A DNA stretch of 64,000 nucleotides from Breoghania sp963678585. GTDB lineage: Bacteria; Pseudomonadota; Alphaproteobacteria; Rhizobiales; Stappiaceae. Within the stretch, counting starts at the first letter, position 1. Each line of letters starts with the position of its first letter. Below the pieces are notes generated by a model. The model was not told the DNA's origin and did not search any database. It saw nothing but the letters and a program-made list of their open reading frames with translations. Of this stretch, positions 18,209 to 26,905 are shown piece by piece. Location of the stretch: positions 62,001 to 126,000 of the forward strand of contig CAXXGA010000001.1 of NCBI GenBank assembly GCA_963678585.2, read 5' to 3'. The position numbers and the translations under genes are program-made.

Positions 18209-20287
18209 ATGTCCGATCTTCTCCTCGAACTGTTCTGCGAGGAAATCCCGGCGCGCATGCAACGCCGCGCCGCGGAAGACCTGAAGTCCCTTGTGACCAA
18301 CGCTCTGGTTGATGCAGGTCTTGTCTATGAAGGCGCAAAAGCCTTCGCGACCCCCCGCCGTCTTGCGCTGCATGTGGCCGGTCTTCCGACCCGTTCCCCC
18401 GATACCCGCGAAGAGCGAAAGGGTCCACGCGTCGGCGCGCCTGAAAAGGCGCTGGAAGGCTTCCTGCGCGGTGCGGGCCTCGCCTCCATCGAGGACGCCA
18501 AGATCGTCAACGATCCCAAGAAGGGCGACTTCTACGTCGCGGTTATCGAAAAGCCGGGCCGCGAGGCGAGCGAGGTGATCGCCGAAAGCGTCGCCGACAC
18601 GGTCCGCAAGTTCCCGTGGGCGAAATCCATGCGCTGGGGTGCTGCTTCTTCCGAACCCGGCTCGCTGCGCTGGGTCCGCCCTCTGCATTCGATCCTGTGC
18701 ACCTTCGGTCCGGAGACCGAGGAGCCAGATGTCATCACCGTCGAGGTGGAAGGCGTAGCAAGCGGCAATGTCACCTCCGGCCATCGCTTCCTCGCGCCGG
18801 AGCCCTTCTCCGTGCGCCGTTTCGACGACTATGTGACCAAGCTGGAAAAAGCCAAGGTCGTGCTCGACGCCGACCGGCGCAAGGACATGATCGCCCATGA
18901 CGCGCGCGACCGTGCGCTGGCGCTCGGGCTGGAACTGGTGGAAGACGAGGGCCTTCTGGAAGAGGTGGCGGGTCTCGTGGAATGGCCGGTCATTCTTGTC
19001 GGCTCCTTCGACGAAGCTTTTCTCGAAGTGCCCGACGAGGTCATCCGCGCCACCATCCGCGCAAATCAGAAGTGCTTTGTGATGAAGGACCCGGCCACGG
19101 GCCGCCTCGCCAACCGCTTCGTGCTTATCTCCAATCTGGAGGCCGCCGACGGTGGGGTTTCGATCATCGCGGGCAACGAGAAGGTGATCCGCGCGCGGCT
19201 TGCCGACGCCAAGTTCTTCTGGGACAGCGATCTGAAGGTGAAACTGGAGAGCAATCTCGACAAGCTTTCCTCCATCGTCTTCCATGAAAAGCTCGGCAGT
19301 CAGGCGGAGCGCGTCGCGCGCCTTGAGGCGCTTTCGAAGGTCATCGCACCGATGGTGGGCGCCGCTGAGACGAAGGCCGAACGGGCGGCCCATCTCTCCA
19401 AGGCCGATCTCGTCTCCCACATGGTCTTCGAGTTCCCGGAAGTTCAGGGCCTGATGGGGCGTTACTACGCCAACCGTCAGGGCGAGGATGCCGCCGTGGC
19501 CAACGCCATCGAGCAGCATTACAAGCCGCAAGGCCCGTCCGACGATGTGCCGACCGATCCGGTCGCCATCGCGGTGGCGCTTGCCGACAAACTCGATCTT
19601 CTGGCCGGCTTCTGGGCCATCGACGAAAAGCCCACCGGGTCCAAGGATCCTTACGCACTGCGCCGCGCCGCGCTCGGCGTCATCCGCATCGTTCTGACGA
19701 ACAAGCTGCGCCTGCCGCTTCTCAAGCTCTTCGCTGCCGCACGTTCCGGCTTCGGCGAGGCAAACGACCTGCTCTCCTTCTTTGCGGACCGCCTGAAGGT
19801 TCATCTGCGCGAAGAGGGCGCTCGGCACGATCTCATCGATGCGGTCTTCGCGCTCGACGGTCAGGACGACCTGCAGATGATCGTCAAGCGCGTGGAAGCG
19901 CTAGGCTCGTTCCTTGAAACGGAAGACGGCGCATCGCTGCTGGCGGGCACCAAGCGTGCGACCAACATCCTGCGCATCGAGGAAAAGAAGTCCGAACAGA
20001 GCTTTGCCGGTCGCCCGCAGGCGAGCCACCTCGTCGAAGAGGCGGAAATCGCGCTTGCGGCCGCGGTCGATACCGCGCGTTCGGACGCCGAGGCCGCCGT
20101 GCGGCATGAGGATTTCGCCGCCGCGATGACCGCACTCGCCAAGTTGCGCGCGCCGGTCGACCGCTTCTTTGAGGAAATCCTCGTCAATGCCGAGGATGCG
20201 GCCGTTCGCGAGAACCGTCTGAAGCTTCTGAACGAAATCCGCGAGGCGACGCTGACGGTGGCCGACTTCACGCGCATCGAGGGCTGA
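18209..20287 (+). CDS. glyS: Glycine--tRNA ligase beta subunit
   Basis: A 692-residue beta chain of the alpha2beta2 glycyl-tRNA synthetase, which supplies tRNA recognition and contributes to catalysis. The N-terminus L-L-L-E-L-F-C-E-E-I-P-A-R and the R-I-V-L-T-N-K-L-R-L-P segment are typical. The C-terminal part forms the DALR-type anticodon-binding domain. Length is normal. An AT-rich stretch (about 17960-18090) precedes the gene and probably carries its own promoter, needed because its partner glyQ is 5 kb upstream. A terminator follows at 20327. Confidence 0.96.
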   Translation: MSDLLLELFCEEIPARMQRRAAEDLKSLVTNALVDAGLVYEGAKAFATPRRLALHVAGLPTRSPDTREERKGPRVGAPEKALEGFLRGAGLASIEDAKIVNDPKKGDFYVAVIEKPGREASEVIAESVADTVRKFPWAKSMRWGAASSEPGSLRWVRPLHSILCTFGPETEEPDVITVEVEGVASGNVTSGHRFLAPEPFSVRRFDDYVTKLEKAKVVLDADRRKDMIAHDARDRALALGLELVEDEGLLEEVAGLVEWPVILVGSFDEAFLEVPDEVIRATIRANQKCFVMKDPATGRLANRFVLISNLEAADGGVSIIAGNEKVIRARLADAKFFWDSDLKVKLESNLDKLSSIVFHEKLGSQAERVARLEALSKVIAPMVGAAETKAERAAHLSKADLVSHMVFEFPEVQGLMGRYYANRQGEDAAVANAIEQHYKPQGPSDDVPTDPVAIAVALADKLDLLAGFWAIDEKPTGSKDPYALRRAALGVIRIVLTNKLRLPLLKLFAAARSGFGEANDLLSFFADRLKVHLREEGARHDLIDAVFALDGQDDLQMIVKRVEALGSFLETEDGASLLAGTKRATNILRIEEKKSEQSFAGRPQASHLVEEAEIALAAAVDTARSDAEAAVRHEDFAAAMTALAKLRAPVDRFFEEILVNAEDAAVRENRLKLLNEIREATLTVADFTRIEG

Positions 20288-20326
20288 GCCACCTCCGCGC
20301 GCGGGCGGAAACGCCGTCTACAATTG

Positions 20327-20368
20327 ACGGGCCCGGCCTCATGTCATGAGGTTCGGGCCCGTTTTCTT
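20327..20368 (+). terminator. Rho-independent terminator of glyS
   Basis: A long hairpin with outer stem ACGGGCCCG/CGGGCCCGT and an inner CCTCATG/CATGAGG stem is followed by GTTTTCTTTC. It lies 40 bases after the glyS stop and has no T-run on the other strand. Confidence 0.85.
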
Positions 20369-20380
20369 TCAGGGCCGACC

Positions 20381-20938
20381 TCACCCGTTTCTGAGCTTGC
20401 CGCGTTTCAGGTGCTCGTCGAGGCGGGGCATGATCTCCACGAAATTGCAGGGCAGGTGACGGTAATCGAGCTGCGGTTTCAGAATGCCGTCCCAGGCGTC
20501 CTTGCAGGCACCGGGAGAGCCGGGCAGCACGAAGATATAGGTTGCATTCGCAACGCCGGCTGTTGCCCGCGACTGCACCGTGGATGTGCCGATCTTGTCG
20601 TAGGAGATCCGGTGAAAAATCTCCGAGAAGCCATCCATGCGCTTTTCGAACAGGGGTTCGATGGCCTCCGGCGTCACGTCGCGGCCCGTGAACCCCGTGC
20701 CGCCGGTGGAAATGACGACGTCGACGGCTTCATCCGCGATCCAGCGCTGAACGACCGCGCGAATGGCTGCCACATCGTCGGTCGCGATCTCGCGCCCCGC
20801 CAGCGTGTGCCCCGCCTCCTCGATGCGTGCGGCCAGCGTCGCGCCGGAGCGGTCATCCTCCAGAGCGCGCGTATCGGAAACGGTCAGGACCGCAATACGG
20901 ACAGGAATGAAGGGGCGGCTTTCGTCGATGCGGCTCAT
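20381..20938 (-). CDS. moaB: Molybdenum cofactor biosynthesis protein B
   Basis: A 185-residue MoaB/MogA family protein that adenylylates molybdopterin in molybdenum cofactor synthesis. The family block S-T-G-G-T-G-F-T-G-R-D-V-T-P-E-A (77-92) and the L-P-G-S-P-G-A segment are clear. The ATG at 20938 is preferred, with GGGAG about 12 bases upstream; an upstream in-frame extension to 21013 has no family similarity. No other moa or mob genes are adjacent. MoaB versus MogA cannot be fully separated by sight, but the length and start favour MoaB. Confidence 0.9.
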   Translation of the reverse strand: MSRIDESRPFIPVRIAVLTVSDTRALEDDRSGATLAARIEEAGHTLAGREIATDDVAAIRAVVQRWIADEAVDVVISTGGTGFTGRDVTPEAIEPLFEKRMDGFSEIFHRISYDKIGTSTVQSRATAGVANATYIFVLPGSPGACKDAWDGILKPQLDYRHLPCNFVEIMPRLDEHLKRGKLRNG

Positions 20939-21208
20939 GCTTGTTTCAACTCCCGGATATTTTTTCGCGTCGCAGCGGGCCGACCGCGCCCGCCAGTTTG
21001 TCCCGCCCCGCAATCCGCGGTAGCGCGTTCCTCATTCGCGCGCTATCAAGGTTGGGAAACAGGCGAATCTTCGTCCTTGCACACTTGCCAGTTACGCAGG
21101 GAAATGAGCAAGATACCAGCCTGACGGGTTCGGTAGCGCGCTCTCACGTCGCCCGAAAGGCGCGCAATGGCCGAAGCCTGCCCGAACCGCGCGGCGGATT
21201 GAGCACGC

Positions 21209-21880
21209 ATGGATTCCATCCGGATAGTCAGCCAATATTGCGAGCGATTTGACGGGAGCTTCTGGGCGGAACCGGCAAATGCGATTTCCAATGTCGCCTT
21301 CTTCATGACAGCCGCGGGCATATTGTGGGTCCTGCGATACAAGGGCAGAAGAGACCTTCCCGTCATCGGTCTCAGCGCCCTGATCGCCTGTGTCGGGGTC
21401 GCCTCGTTCCTTTTTCACACGCAGCCGACGCCCGTCACCGGCGCGCTGGATGTCCTGTCGATTGCGCTCTTCATCCTTGCGGTCTTCTTCGTCGCGATCA
21501 TGCGGCTTTTCGCACTCGGCATGGCGGGCACCGGTCTCGTCACCGCCGGTTTTCTTGGTTTCTGCCTCATGATCTCCCGAATTCTCGGACCGACCATGGG
21601 CATCTCGGCGATCTATGCCGGACCGCTGCTGAGTCTCTTCGCAATCGCTGCCGCAATTGCGCCGCGCAACAGAAAGCTCGCCTTCCATTTCGCCATGACG
21701 GGCCTGATGTTCACGCTCTCCGTGAGCTTTCGCATCATGGATCAGCCGGCCTGCTCCTGGTTTCCCATCGGCACGCATTTCATGTGGCATGTGCTCAACG
21801 CGGTCGTCGCCTACATGTTGCTGCGCCTTGTGATCCACGCGCAGGAACTGCGCCCGTTCGCGCCAAGCCATCAGACGTGA
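21209..21880 (+). CDS. Ceramidase-fold membrane protein (CREST superfamily)
   Basis: A 223-residue integral membrane protein with about seven hydrophobic segments. The N-terminal Y-C-E-R-F...W-A-E-P-A-N-A-I-S-N pattern (10-28) and the candidate metal-binding set His70, Asp81, Asp178, His190 and His194 fit the alkaline ceramidase superfamily, in which a zinc site at the membrane face hydrolyses amide-linked lipids. Bacterial members are widespread in Hyphomicrobiales, and their substrate is unproven; ceramide, ornithine-lipid-like or other N-acyl lipids are possible. The gene stands alone between moaB (opposite strand) and maeB. Confidence 0.8.
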   Translation: MDSIRIVSQYCERFDGSFWAEPANAISNVAFFMTAAGILWVLRYKGRRDLPVIGLSALIACVGVASFLFHTQPTPVTGALDVLSIALFILAVFFVAIMRLFALGMAGTGLVTAGFLGFCLMISRILGPTMGISAIYAGPLLSLFAIAAAIAPRNRKLAFHFAMTGLMFTLSVSFRIMDQPACSWFPIGTHFMWHVLNAVVAYMLLRLVIHAQELRPFAPSHQT

Positions 21881-22041
21881 TCCATTCCGGAAGGGCAGGC
21901 GGCGGACGATCTCCTGCTTCCGCAAGGAAAATCATAAAAAACGCCTATTTTAAATAAATCCGGCGCTCGCTCGAATTCCATCGCACGTAGCGTTGCTCTA
22001 AGGTGCGGCAGCAAATCAAGGATCGGGAAATCATTCTGGCC

Positions 22042-24351
22042 ATGGACCAAAAGCCAAAGAAGCTCAGTGAACTCGAGGAAGCCGCTCTCTTCTTCCACCG
22101 CTACCCTCGCCCGGGCAAACTGGAAATTCAGGCGACCAAGCCGCTCGGCAACCAGCGCGATCTGGCGCTGGCCTATTCGCCGGGCGTGGCCGCGCCCTGC
22201 CGGGCGATTGCGGACGATCCGGGCACTGCCGATCATTACACCAGCCGCGGAAACCTCGTGGCCGTGGTCTCCAACGGCACCGCAGTTCTGGGACTGGGCG
22301 CAATCGGGCCGCTGGCCTCCAAGCCGGTGATGGAAGGCAAGGCCGTCCTTTTCAAGAAATTCGCAGGCATTGATGTCTTCGATATCGAGATCGAGGCGCG
22401 CGAAGTGGACCGCATGGTCGACGTCATTTCCGCGCTGGAGCCGACCTTCGGCGGCATCAATCTTGAAGACATCAAGGCCCCGGAGTGCTTCCAGGTGGAA
22501 GCGCGTCTGCGCGAGTGCATGAACATCCCCGTCTTCCATGACGACCAGCACGGCACGGCGATCATCGTTGCGGCTGCGGTGCGCAACGCCATGGAATTTG
22601 TCGGCAAGGACATTTCCAAGGTCAAGATCGTGGCCTCCGGGGCAGGCGCCGCGGCGCTCGCCTGCCTCAACCTGCTTGTCTCGCTTGGGGCGAGCAAGGA
22701 GAACATCTGGGTCACGGATCTGGCCGGCGTGGTCTATGAGGGCCGCGAAGAGCTGATGGACGAATGGAAGGCCACGTTCGCGCGCAAGACCGACAAGCGT
22801 AAACTGGCCGACGTCATCGACGATGCTGACGTCTTCCTCGGCGTTTCCGCCGCCGGTGTCTTGAAGCCGGAACTGGTGAAGCGGATGGCGAAGAACCCGC
22901 TCATTCTGGCGCTCGCCAATCCGAACCCGGAAATCATGCCGGAAGAGGTCGCGGCGGTGCGCGACGACGCCATGATGTGCACCGGGCGCTCCGACTACCC
23001 CAATCAGGTCAACAACGTCCTGTGCTTCCCGCACATCTTCCGCGGCGCGCTTGACGTGGGCGCGACGACCATCAACGAGGAGATGAAGCTCGCAGCCGCT
23101 CTGGCGATTGCCGAGCTTGCCAAGGAAGAGCCCTCGGAGGCCGCAGCCCAGGCTTACGGCGGCAATACGCCGACCTTCGGCCCGGACTACCTGATCCCGT
23201 CCGCCTTCGACCAGCGCCTCATCCTGCGCATTGCGCCTGCGGTCGCGAAGGCCGCGATGGAGACCGGCGTGGCGCGCCGTCCGATCGAGGATTTCGAGGC
23301 ATATCTCGACGAACTGAACCGCTTCGTCTTCCGCTCCGGCCTGATCATGAAGCCTGTCTTCGCCGCAGCCAAGAACGCCGGAAAGCGGGTGATCTATGCC
23401 GACGGCGAAGACGAGCGCGTGTTGCGCGCAGCGCAGGTTCTGCTGGAAGACGGCACGGCGCGACCAATCCTGATCGGACGTCCGAGCGTTCTGGCGAGCC
23501 GCTGCGAACGCTTCGGCCTGCGCGTGCGTCCGGGCACGGATTTCGATTTCATCAACCCGGAAGACGATCCGCGTTACCGCGACTACGTGGAGGAACTTCT
23601 GCTGCGCACGGGGCGCAAGGGCGTGACGCCGGAAGGCGCGCGGCGCATCATTCGCGCCAACAACACCGCCATCGGCGCGGTGGCCGTGCGGCGCGGCGAT
23701 GCGGATGCGCTGATCTGCGGTCTCGAAGGCCGCTTCGACCGGCACCGCCTGATGCTCGATCAGGTGATCGGACGGGCACCCGGCGTGCATGAGCTTTCCA
23801 CCATGTCGCTGCTGATCAACTCAAAGGGCGCGCACTTCCTGTCCGACACCTATGTCTCGGACAATCCCAGCGCGGAGGACGTGGCCGCAATGACCTTGCT
23901 GGCCGCCGGTCAGATCGCACGCTTCGGCATCACACCGAAGGTGGCGCTGCTCTCCAGCTCCAATTTCGGTTCCCGGTCCTGCGAGTCCTCGACCAAGATG
24001 CGGGCCGCGGTGGAGCTTTTGTGGAAGCTTGCCCCGGATCTGGAAGTCGAGGGCGAGATGCACGGCGATGCGGCGCTGTCGCCGGAGCTTCGCGCGCGCG
24101 TCGTCTCCGACAGCAAGCTGACGGAGGCTGCAAACCTGCTCGTCTTCCCCACGCTCGATGCGGCCAATATCGCGCTGAACCTGCTCAAGGTCATGACCGA
24201 CGCGCTGCATGTGGGCCCGATCCTGCTGGGCCTCGCCAAGCCCGCCCATATTCTCACGCCTTCGGTCACGACCCGGGGCATTGTGAACATGTCGGCCTTT
24301 GCGGCCGTCGAGGCGCAGGCGATCGAAGACACGGAAGCGGCGGCGCAATAG
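22042..24351 (+). CDS. maeB: NADP-dependent malic enzyme with C-terminal phosphotransacetylase-like domain
   Basis: A 769-residue enzyme that oxidatively decarboxylates malate to pyruvate, producing NADPH. The N-terminal malic enzyme part (about 15-430) has Y-S-P-G-V-A-A-P-C, F-H-D-D-Q-H-G-T-A and G-A-G-A-A-A. The C-terminal half (about 440-765) has the phosphate acetyl/butyryltransferase fold, which in related rhizobial enzymes is regulatory rather than catalytic. The ATG at 22042 gives the conserved M-D-Q-K-P...L-F-F-H-R-Y-P-R-P-G-K start. A terminator-like hairpin follows. Confidence 0.95.
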   Translation: MDQKPKKLSELEEAALFFHRYPRPGKLEIQATKPLGNQRDLALAYSPGVAAPCRAIADDPGTADHYTSRGNLVAVVSNGTAVLGLGAIGPLASKPVMEGKAVLFKKFAGIDVFDIEIEAREVDRMVDVISALEPTFGGINLEDIKAPECFQVEARLRECMNIPVFHDDQHGTAIIVAAAVRNAMEFVGKDISKVKIVASGAGAAALACLNLLVSLGASKENIWVTDLAGVVYEGREELMDEWKATFARKTDKRKLADVIDDADVFLGVSAAGVLKPELVKRMAKNPLILALANPNPEIMPEEVAAVRDDAMMCTGRSDYPNQVNNVLCFPHIFRGALDVGATTINEEMKLAAALAIAELAKEEPSEAAAQAYGGNTPTFGPDYLIPSAFDQRLILRIAPAVAKAAMETGVARRPIEDFEAYLDELNRFVFRSGLIMKPVFAAAKNAGKRVIYADGEDERVLRAAQVLLEDGTARPILIGRPSVLASRCERFGLRVRPGTDFDFINPEDDPRYRDYVEELLLRTGRKGVTPEGARRIIRANNTAIGAVAVRRGDADALICGLEGRFDRHRLMLDQVIGRAPGVHELSTMSLLINSKGAHFLSDTYVSDNPSAEDVAAMTLLAAGQIARFGITPKVALLSSSNFGSRSCESSTKMRAAVELLWKLAPDLEVEGEMHGDAALSPELRARVVSDSKLTEAANLLVFPTLDAANIALNLLKVMTDALHVGPILLGLAKPAHILTPSVTTRGIVNMSAFAAVEAQAIEDTEAAAQ

Positions 24352-24382
24352 GAGCCACTGTATTCAACCTGCACATGATACG

Positions 24383-24435
24383 CCGCCGCCCTTTCCACCG
24401 TCCGAAAGTCGGAGCAGAGGGCGGCGGAGATTTTC
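24383..24435 (+). terminator. Probable terminator of maeB
   Basis: A perfect 10-bp stem CCGCCGCCCT/AGGGCGGCGG (24383-24392 and 24418-24427) encloses a 25-base loop, and AGATTTTCG follows. The stem is strong but the loop is long and the T-run short. Confidence 0.6.
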
Positions 24436-24444
24436 GTTCGTCGT

Positions 24445-24765
24445 TCAGGCGCCGAGTTGAACCGCCAACATGTTGTTATGGCTGCGAATCCAGCCGGGGA
24501 TAAGAAACGCATCCACGAGGACCCAGATCCCTACCACGATCAGGAACAGAAAGCCGACACCAAGGGCTACCGTCGCCCAACCCAAAATCGTCAACAACAA
24601 TTGAGTGACTGCGGATCCCGTCTTCGACGCATAGAACCGGTGCCCTCCAAGCGTCCCAAGGAAAAACCATAGGACGTAAGCGATACCCATTGATTTCGCG
24701 TTGCTATTGTAAAGCAGCAATGCGCGTGCATCCTTGCTTATGCCTTCACTTTCAAATCCAGACAT
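24445..24765 (-). CDS. TM2 domain protein
   Basis: A 106-residue membrane protein with two or three hydrophobic segments. The TM2 domain (about 26-95) is recognisable by A-Y-V-L-W-F-F-L-G-T-L-G-G-H-R-F-Y, followed by a second helix and a V-D-A-F-L-I-P-G-W motif. TM2 proteins are common, and their function in bacteria is unknown. The gene is isolated, convergent with maeB. Codon use is slightly less GC-rich than that of its neighbours. Confidence 0.85.
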   Translation of the reverse strand: MSGFESEGISKDARALLLYNSNAKSMGIAYVLWFFLGTLGGHRFYASKTGSAVTQLLLTILGWATVALGVGFLFLIVVGIWVLVDAFLIPGWIRSHNNMLAVQLGA

Positions 24766-24921
24766 CCGTTCCCCCTCAATCTCTCAAAAGACTAATTGCC
24801 CCGTGACGACACGGGCCCACGTCCATGTAAATATAACAATTGCGCATTTTTACTTAATTCCATGGACAACCCGCAATTCCGCTGCAGCACAACGCGCATA
24901 CGCATATCAAACCACGGGCAA

Positions 24922-24956
24922 TGAAAAGCCCTGCCGGTTGGTTATCCGACAGGGCT
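24922..24956 (-). terminator. Rho-independent terminator of the ETF-QO gene
   Basis: Read on the minus strand, AGCCCTG (with a further CGG/CCG pair inside) and CAGGGCT form a stem at 24927-24956, followed by TTTTCATT. It lies 50 bases beyond the end of the ETF-QO gene. Confidence 0.75.
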
Positions 24957-25005
24957 CCAGTAATACGCCTATAAGGCCCCGTGGGAGCCGGAGCTTCCCA
25001 CGCCC

Positions 25006-26685
25006 CTACATGTTCGGGTAGTTCGGCCCGCCGCCGCCTTCCGGCACCGTCCAGGTGATGTTGCCGTTCGGATCCTTGATATCGCAGGTCTTGCAGTGGA
25101 CGCAGTTCTGCGAGTTGATCTGGAAGCGCGGGGCATCCTCGCCCTCTTCGATCCACTCGTAGACGCCCGCCGGGCAATAGCGCTGCGACGGACCGGCGTA
25201 GATGTCATGCTCGGACGACTTCTGAAGCGCCATGTCCGCGACCTTGAGGTGGACCGGCTGGCCTTCCTCGTGGTTGGTGTTGGACAGGAACACCGAGGAA
25301 AGCTTGTCGAAGCTGATCTTGCCGTCGGGCTTGGGATAGTCGATCGGCTTGCACTGGGCGGCAGGTTTCAGCGTCGCGCTGTCGGGCTTGCCATGGCTCA
25401 GCGTGCCGAAGAACGAGAAGCCGAAGAGCGAGTTGGTCCACATGTCGAGACCGCCCATGGCAATGCCGATCCAGGTGCCGAACTTCGACCACATCGGCTT
25501 GACGTTGCGCACCGTCTTCAGATCCTTGCCGATTTCGCTGGCGCGCCACTCAGCCTCGTACTCGCTCAGTTCGTCGTTGGCCCGGCCCGCCTTCAGCGCC
25601 GCAAACGCCTTGTCGGCCGCCATGATGGCAGACAGCATGGCGTTATGCGTGCCCTTGATGCGCGGCACGTTCAGGAAGCCCGCGGAACACCCGATCAACA
25701 CGCCGCCGGGGAAACAGACCTTCGGCACCGACTGCCAGCCGCCTTCGGAAATCGCGCGTGCGCCGTAGGACAGGCGCTCGCCGCCCTCGAAGGTGTCGCG
25801 GATGGCCGGGTGCGTCTTGAAGCGCTGGAATTCGTCGAATGGCGAGAGATAGGGGTTCTCGTAATTCAGGTGCAGCACGAAGCCGACCGCCACCTGGTTG
25901 TCCTCAAGGTGGTAGAGGAACGACCCGCCGCCAGTGCGAGAATCCAGCGGCCAGCCGAAGCTGTGCTGGACGAGGCCGGGCTGGCTCTTTTCGGGAGCGA
26001 CGCGCCACAGTTCTTTCAGGCCGATACCGAACTTGGCGGGCTCGCAATCCTTGTCGAGTTCGTATTTCTCGATGAGCTGCTTGGCGAGCGAGCCGCGCAC
26101 ACCTTCGCCGATGAAGACATATTTGCCCAGAAGCGCCATGCCGCGGGTGTAGTTCGGGCCGGGCTCACCGGTTTCCGTCAGGCCCATGTCGCCCGTGGCC
26201 ACGCCGATCACGCGGCCCTCGTCGTCATAGAGCACCTCGGAGGCCGCAAAGCCGGGATAGATTTCCACACCCAGCGCTTCCGCCTTTTCCGCAAGCCAAC
26301 GCGCAACGTTGCCGAGCGAAACCGCATAGGCCCCGTGGTTGCTCATCAGCGGCGGCATCATGAAATTGGGCAGGCGCAGCGCGCCCGCAGGGCCCAGCAC
26401 CATGAACTTGTCGGTCGTCACCGGGGTCTTGAGCGGGTTGGTCTCGTCCTCGCGCCAGTCCGGGAACAGCCGGTCGATGGCGACCGGGTCGATGACGGCG
26501 CCGGACAGGATATGCGCGCCTACCTCGGATCCCTTTTCCAGCACAACGACCGAAAGCTCCTCCCCGGCCTCCGTCGAGAGCTGCTTGAGGCGAATGGCGG
26601 CTGCAAGGCCCGCGGGGCCCGCGCCAACGATCACCACATCGAATTCCATGCTCTCACGCTCAGGCAGAGCTTCCGTTTCGGCCAT
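25006..26685 (-). CDS. Electron transfer flavoprotein-ubiquinone oxidoreductase
   Basis: A 559-residue membrane-associated enzyme that passes electrons from electron transfer flavoprotein to ubiquinone during fatty acid and amino acid oxidation. The FAD-binding V-I-V-G-A-G-P-A-G-L-A-A-A motif is at about 18-30. The C-terminal 4Fe-4S ligands appear as C-P-A-G-V-Y-E-W followed by C-V-H-C-K-T-C-D-I-K-D-P. Length matches the family. The etfA and etfB genes are not in the window. It is transcribed divergently from the uracil-DNA glycosylase gene, with about 220 bases between the starts. Confidence 0.95.
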   Translation of the reverse strand: MAETEALPERESMEFDVVIVGAGPAGLAAAIRLKQLSTEAGEELSVVVLEKGSEVGAHILSGAVIDPVAIDRLFPDWREDETNPLKTPVTTDKFMVLGPAGALRLPNFMMPPLMSNHGAYAVSLGNVARWLAEKAEALGVEIYPGFAASEVLYDDEGRVIGVATGDMGLTETGEPGPNYTRGMALLGKYVFIGEGVRGSLAKQLIEKYELDKDCEPAKFGIGLKELWRVAPEKSQPGLVQHSFGWPLDSRTGGGSFLYHLEDNQVAVGFVLHLNYENPYLSPFDEFQRFKTHPAIRDTFEGGERLSYGARAISEGGWQSVPKVCFPGGVLIGCSAGFLNVPRIKGTHNAMLSAIMAADKAFAALKAGRANDELSEYEAEWRASEIGKDLKTVRNVKPMWSKFGTWIGIAMGGLDMWTNSLFGFSFFGTLSHGKPDSATLKPAAQCKPIDYPKPDGKISFDKLSSVFLSNTNHEEGQPVHLKVADMALQKSSEHDIYAGPSQRYCPAGVYEWIEEGEDAPRFQINSQNCVHCKTCDIKDPNGNITWTVPEGGGGPNYPNM

Positions 26686-26807
26686 ATCCTACTCCTCCGG
26701 TCCGGCAGATCGGTGTGACGTTCTCTATTCGTCTTTCCGATCTTGTTTAAATCAGTGCGTTGGGGCCTGCAATCCGCATGGTGCGCCGCACACCCGTTCG
26801 TCAGCAT

Positions 26808-26849
26808 ATCCTATTGATGGCTGTTCATGGGCACAGTTTACAATAGGAT
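26808..26849. promoter_or_regulatory. Perfect 9-bp inverted repeat in a divergent promoter region
   Basis: ATCCTATTG (26808-26816) and CAATAGGAT (26841-26849) are perfect inverse copies separated by 24 bases. They lie between the divergent ETF-QO and uracil-DNA glycosylase genes, 57-98 bases from the latter's start. They could be two operator half-sites looped by a dimer, or a -10-like element with its mirror copy. This is seen directly; the function is inferred. Confidence 0.4.
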
Positions 26850-26905
26850 TTACCTGCCGCTGCGACAGCCTTGCCTTATGCCGGCCCGTGGGCCATGAAA
26901 GTGAA

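Noticed and set aside
25096..26718. 540-residue frame on the plus strand opposite the ETF-QO gene
   Set aside because: Antisense of a highly conserved enzyme; composition is that of a shadow frame.
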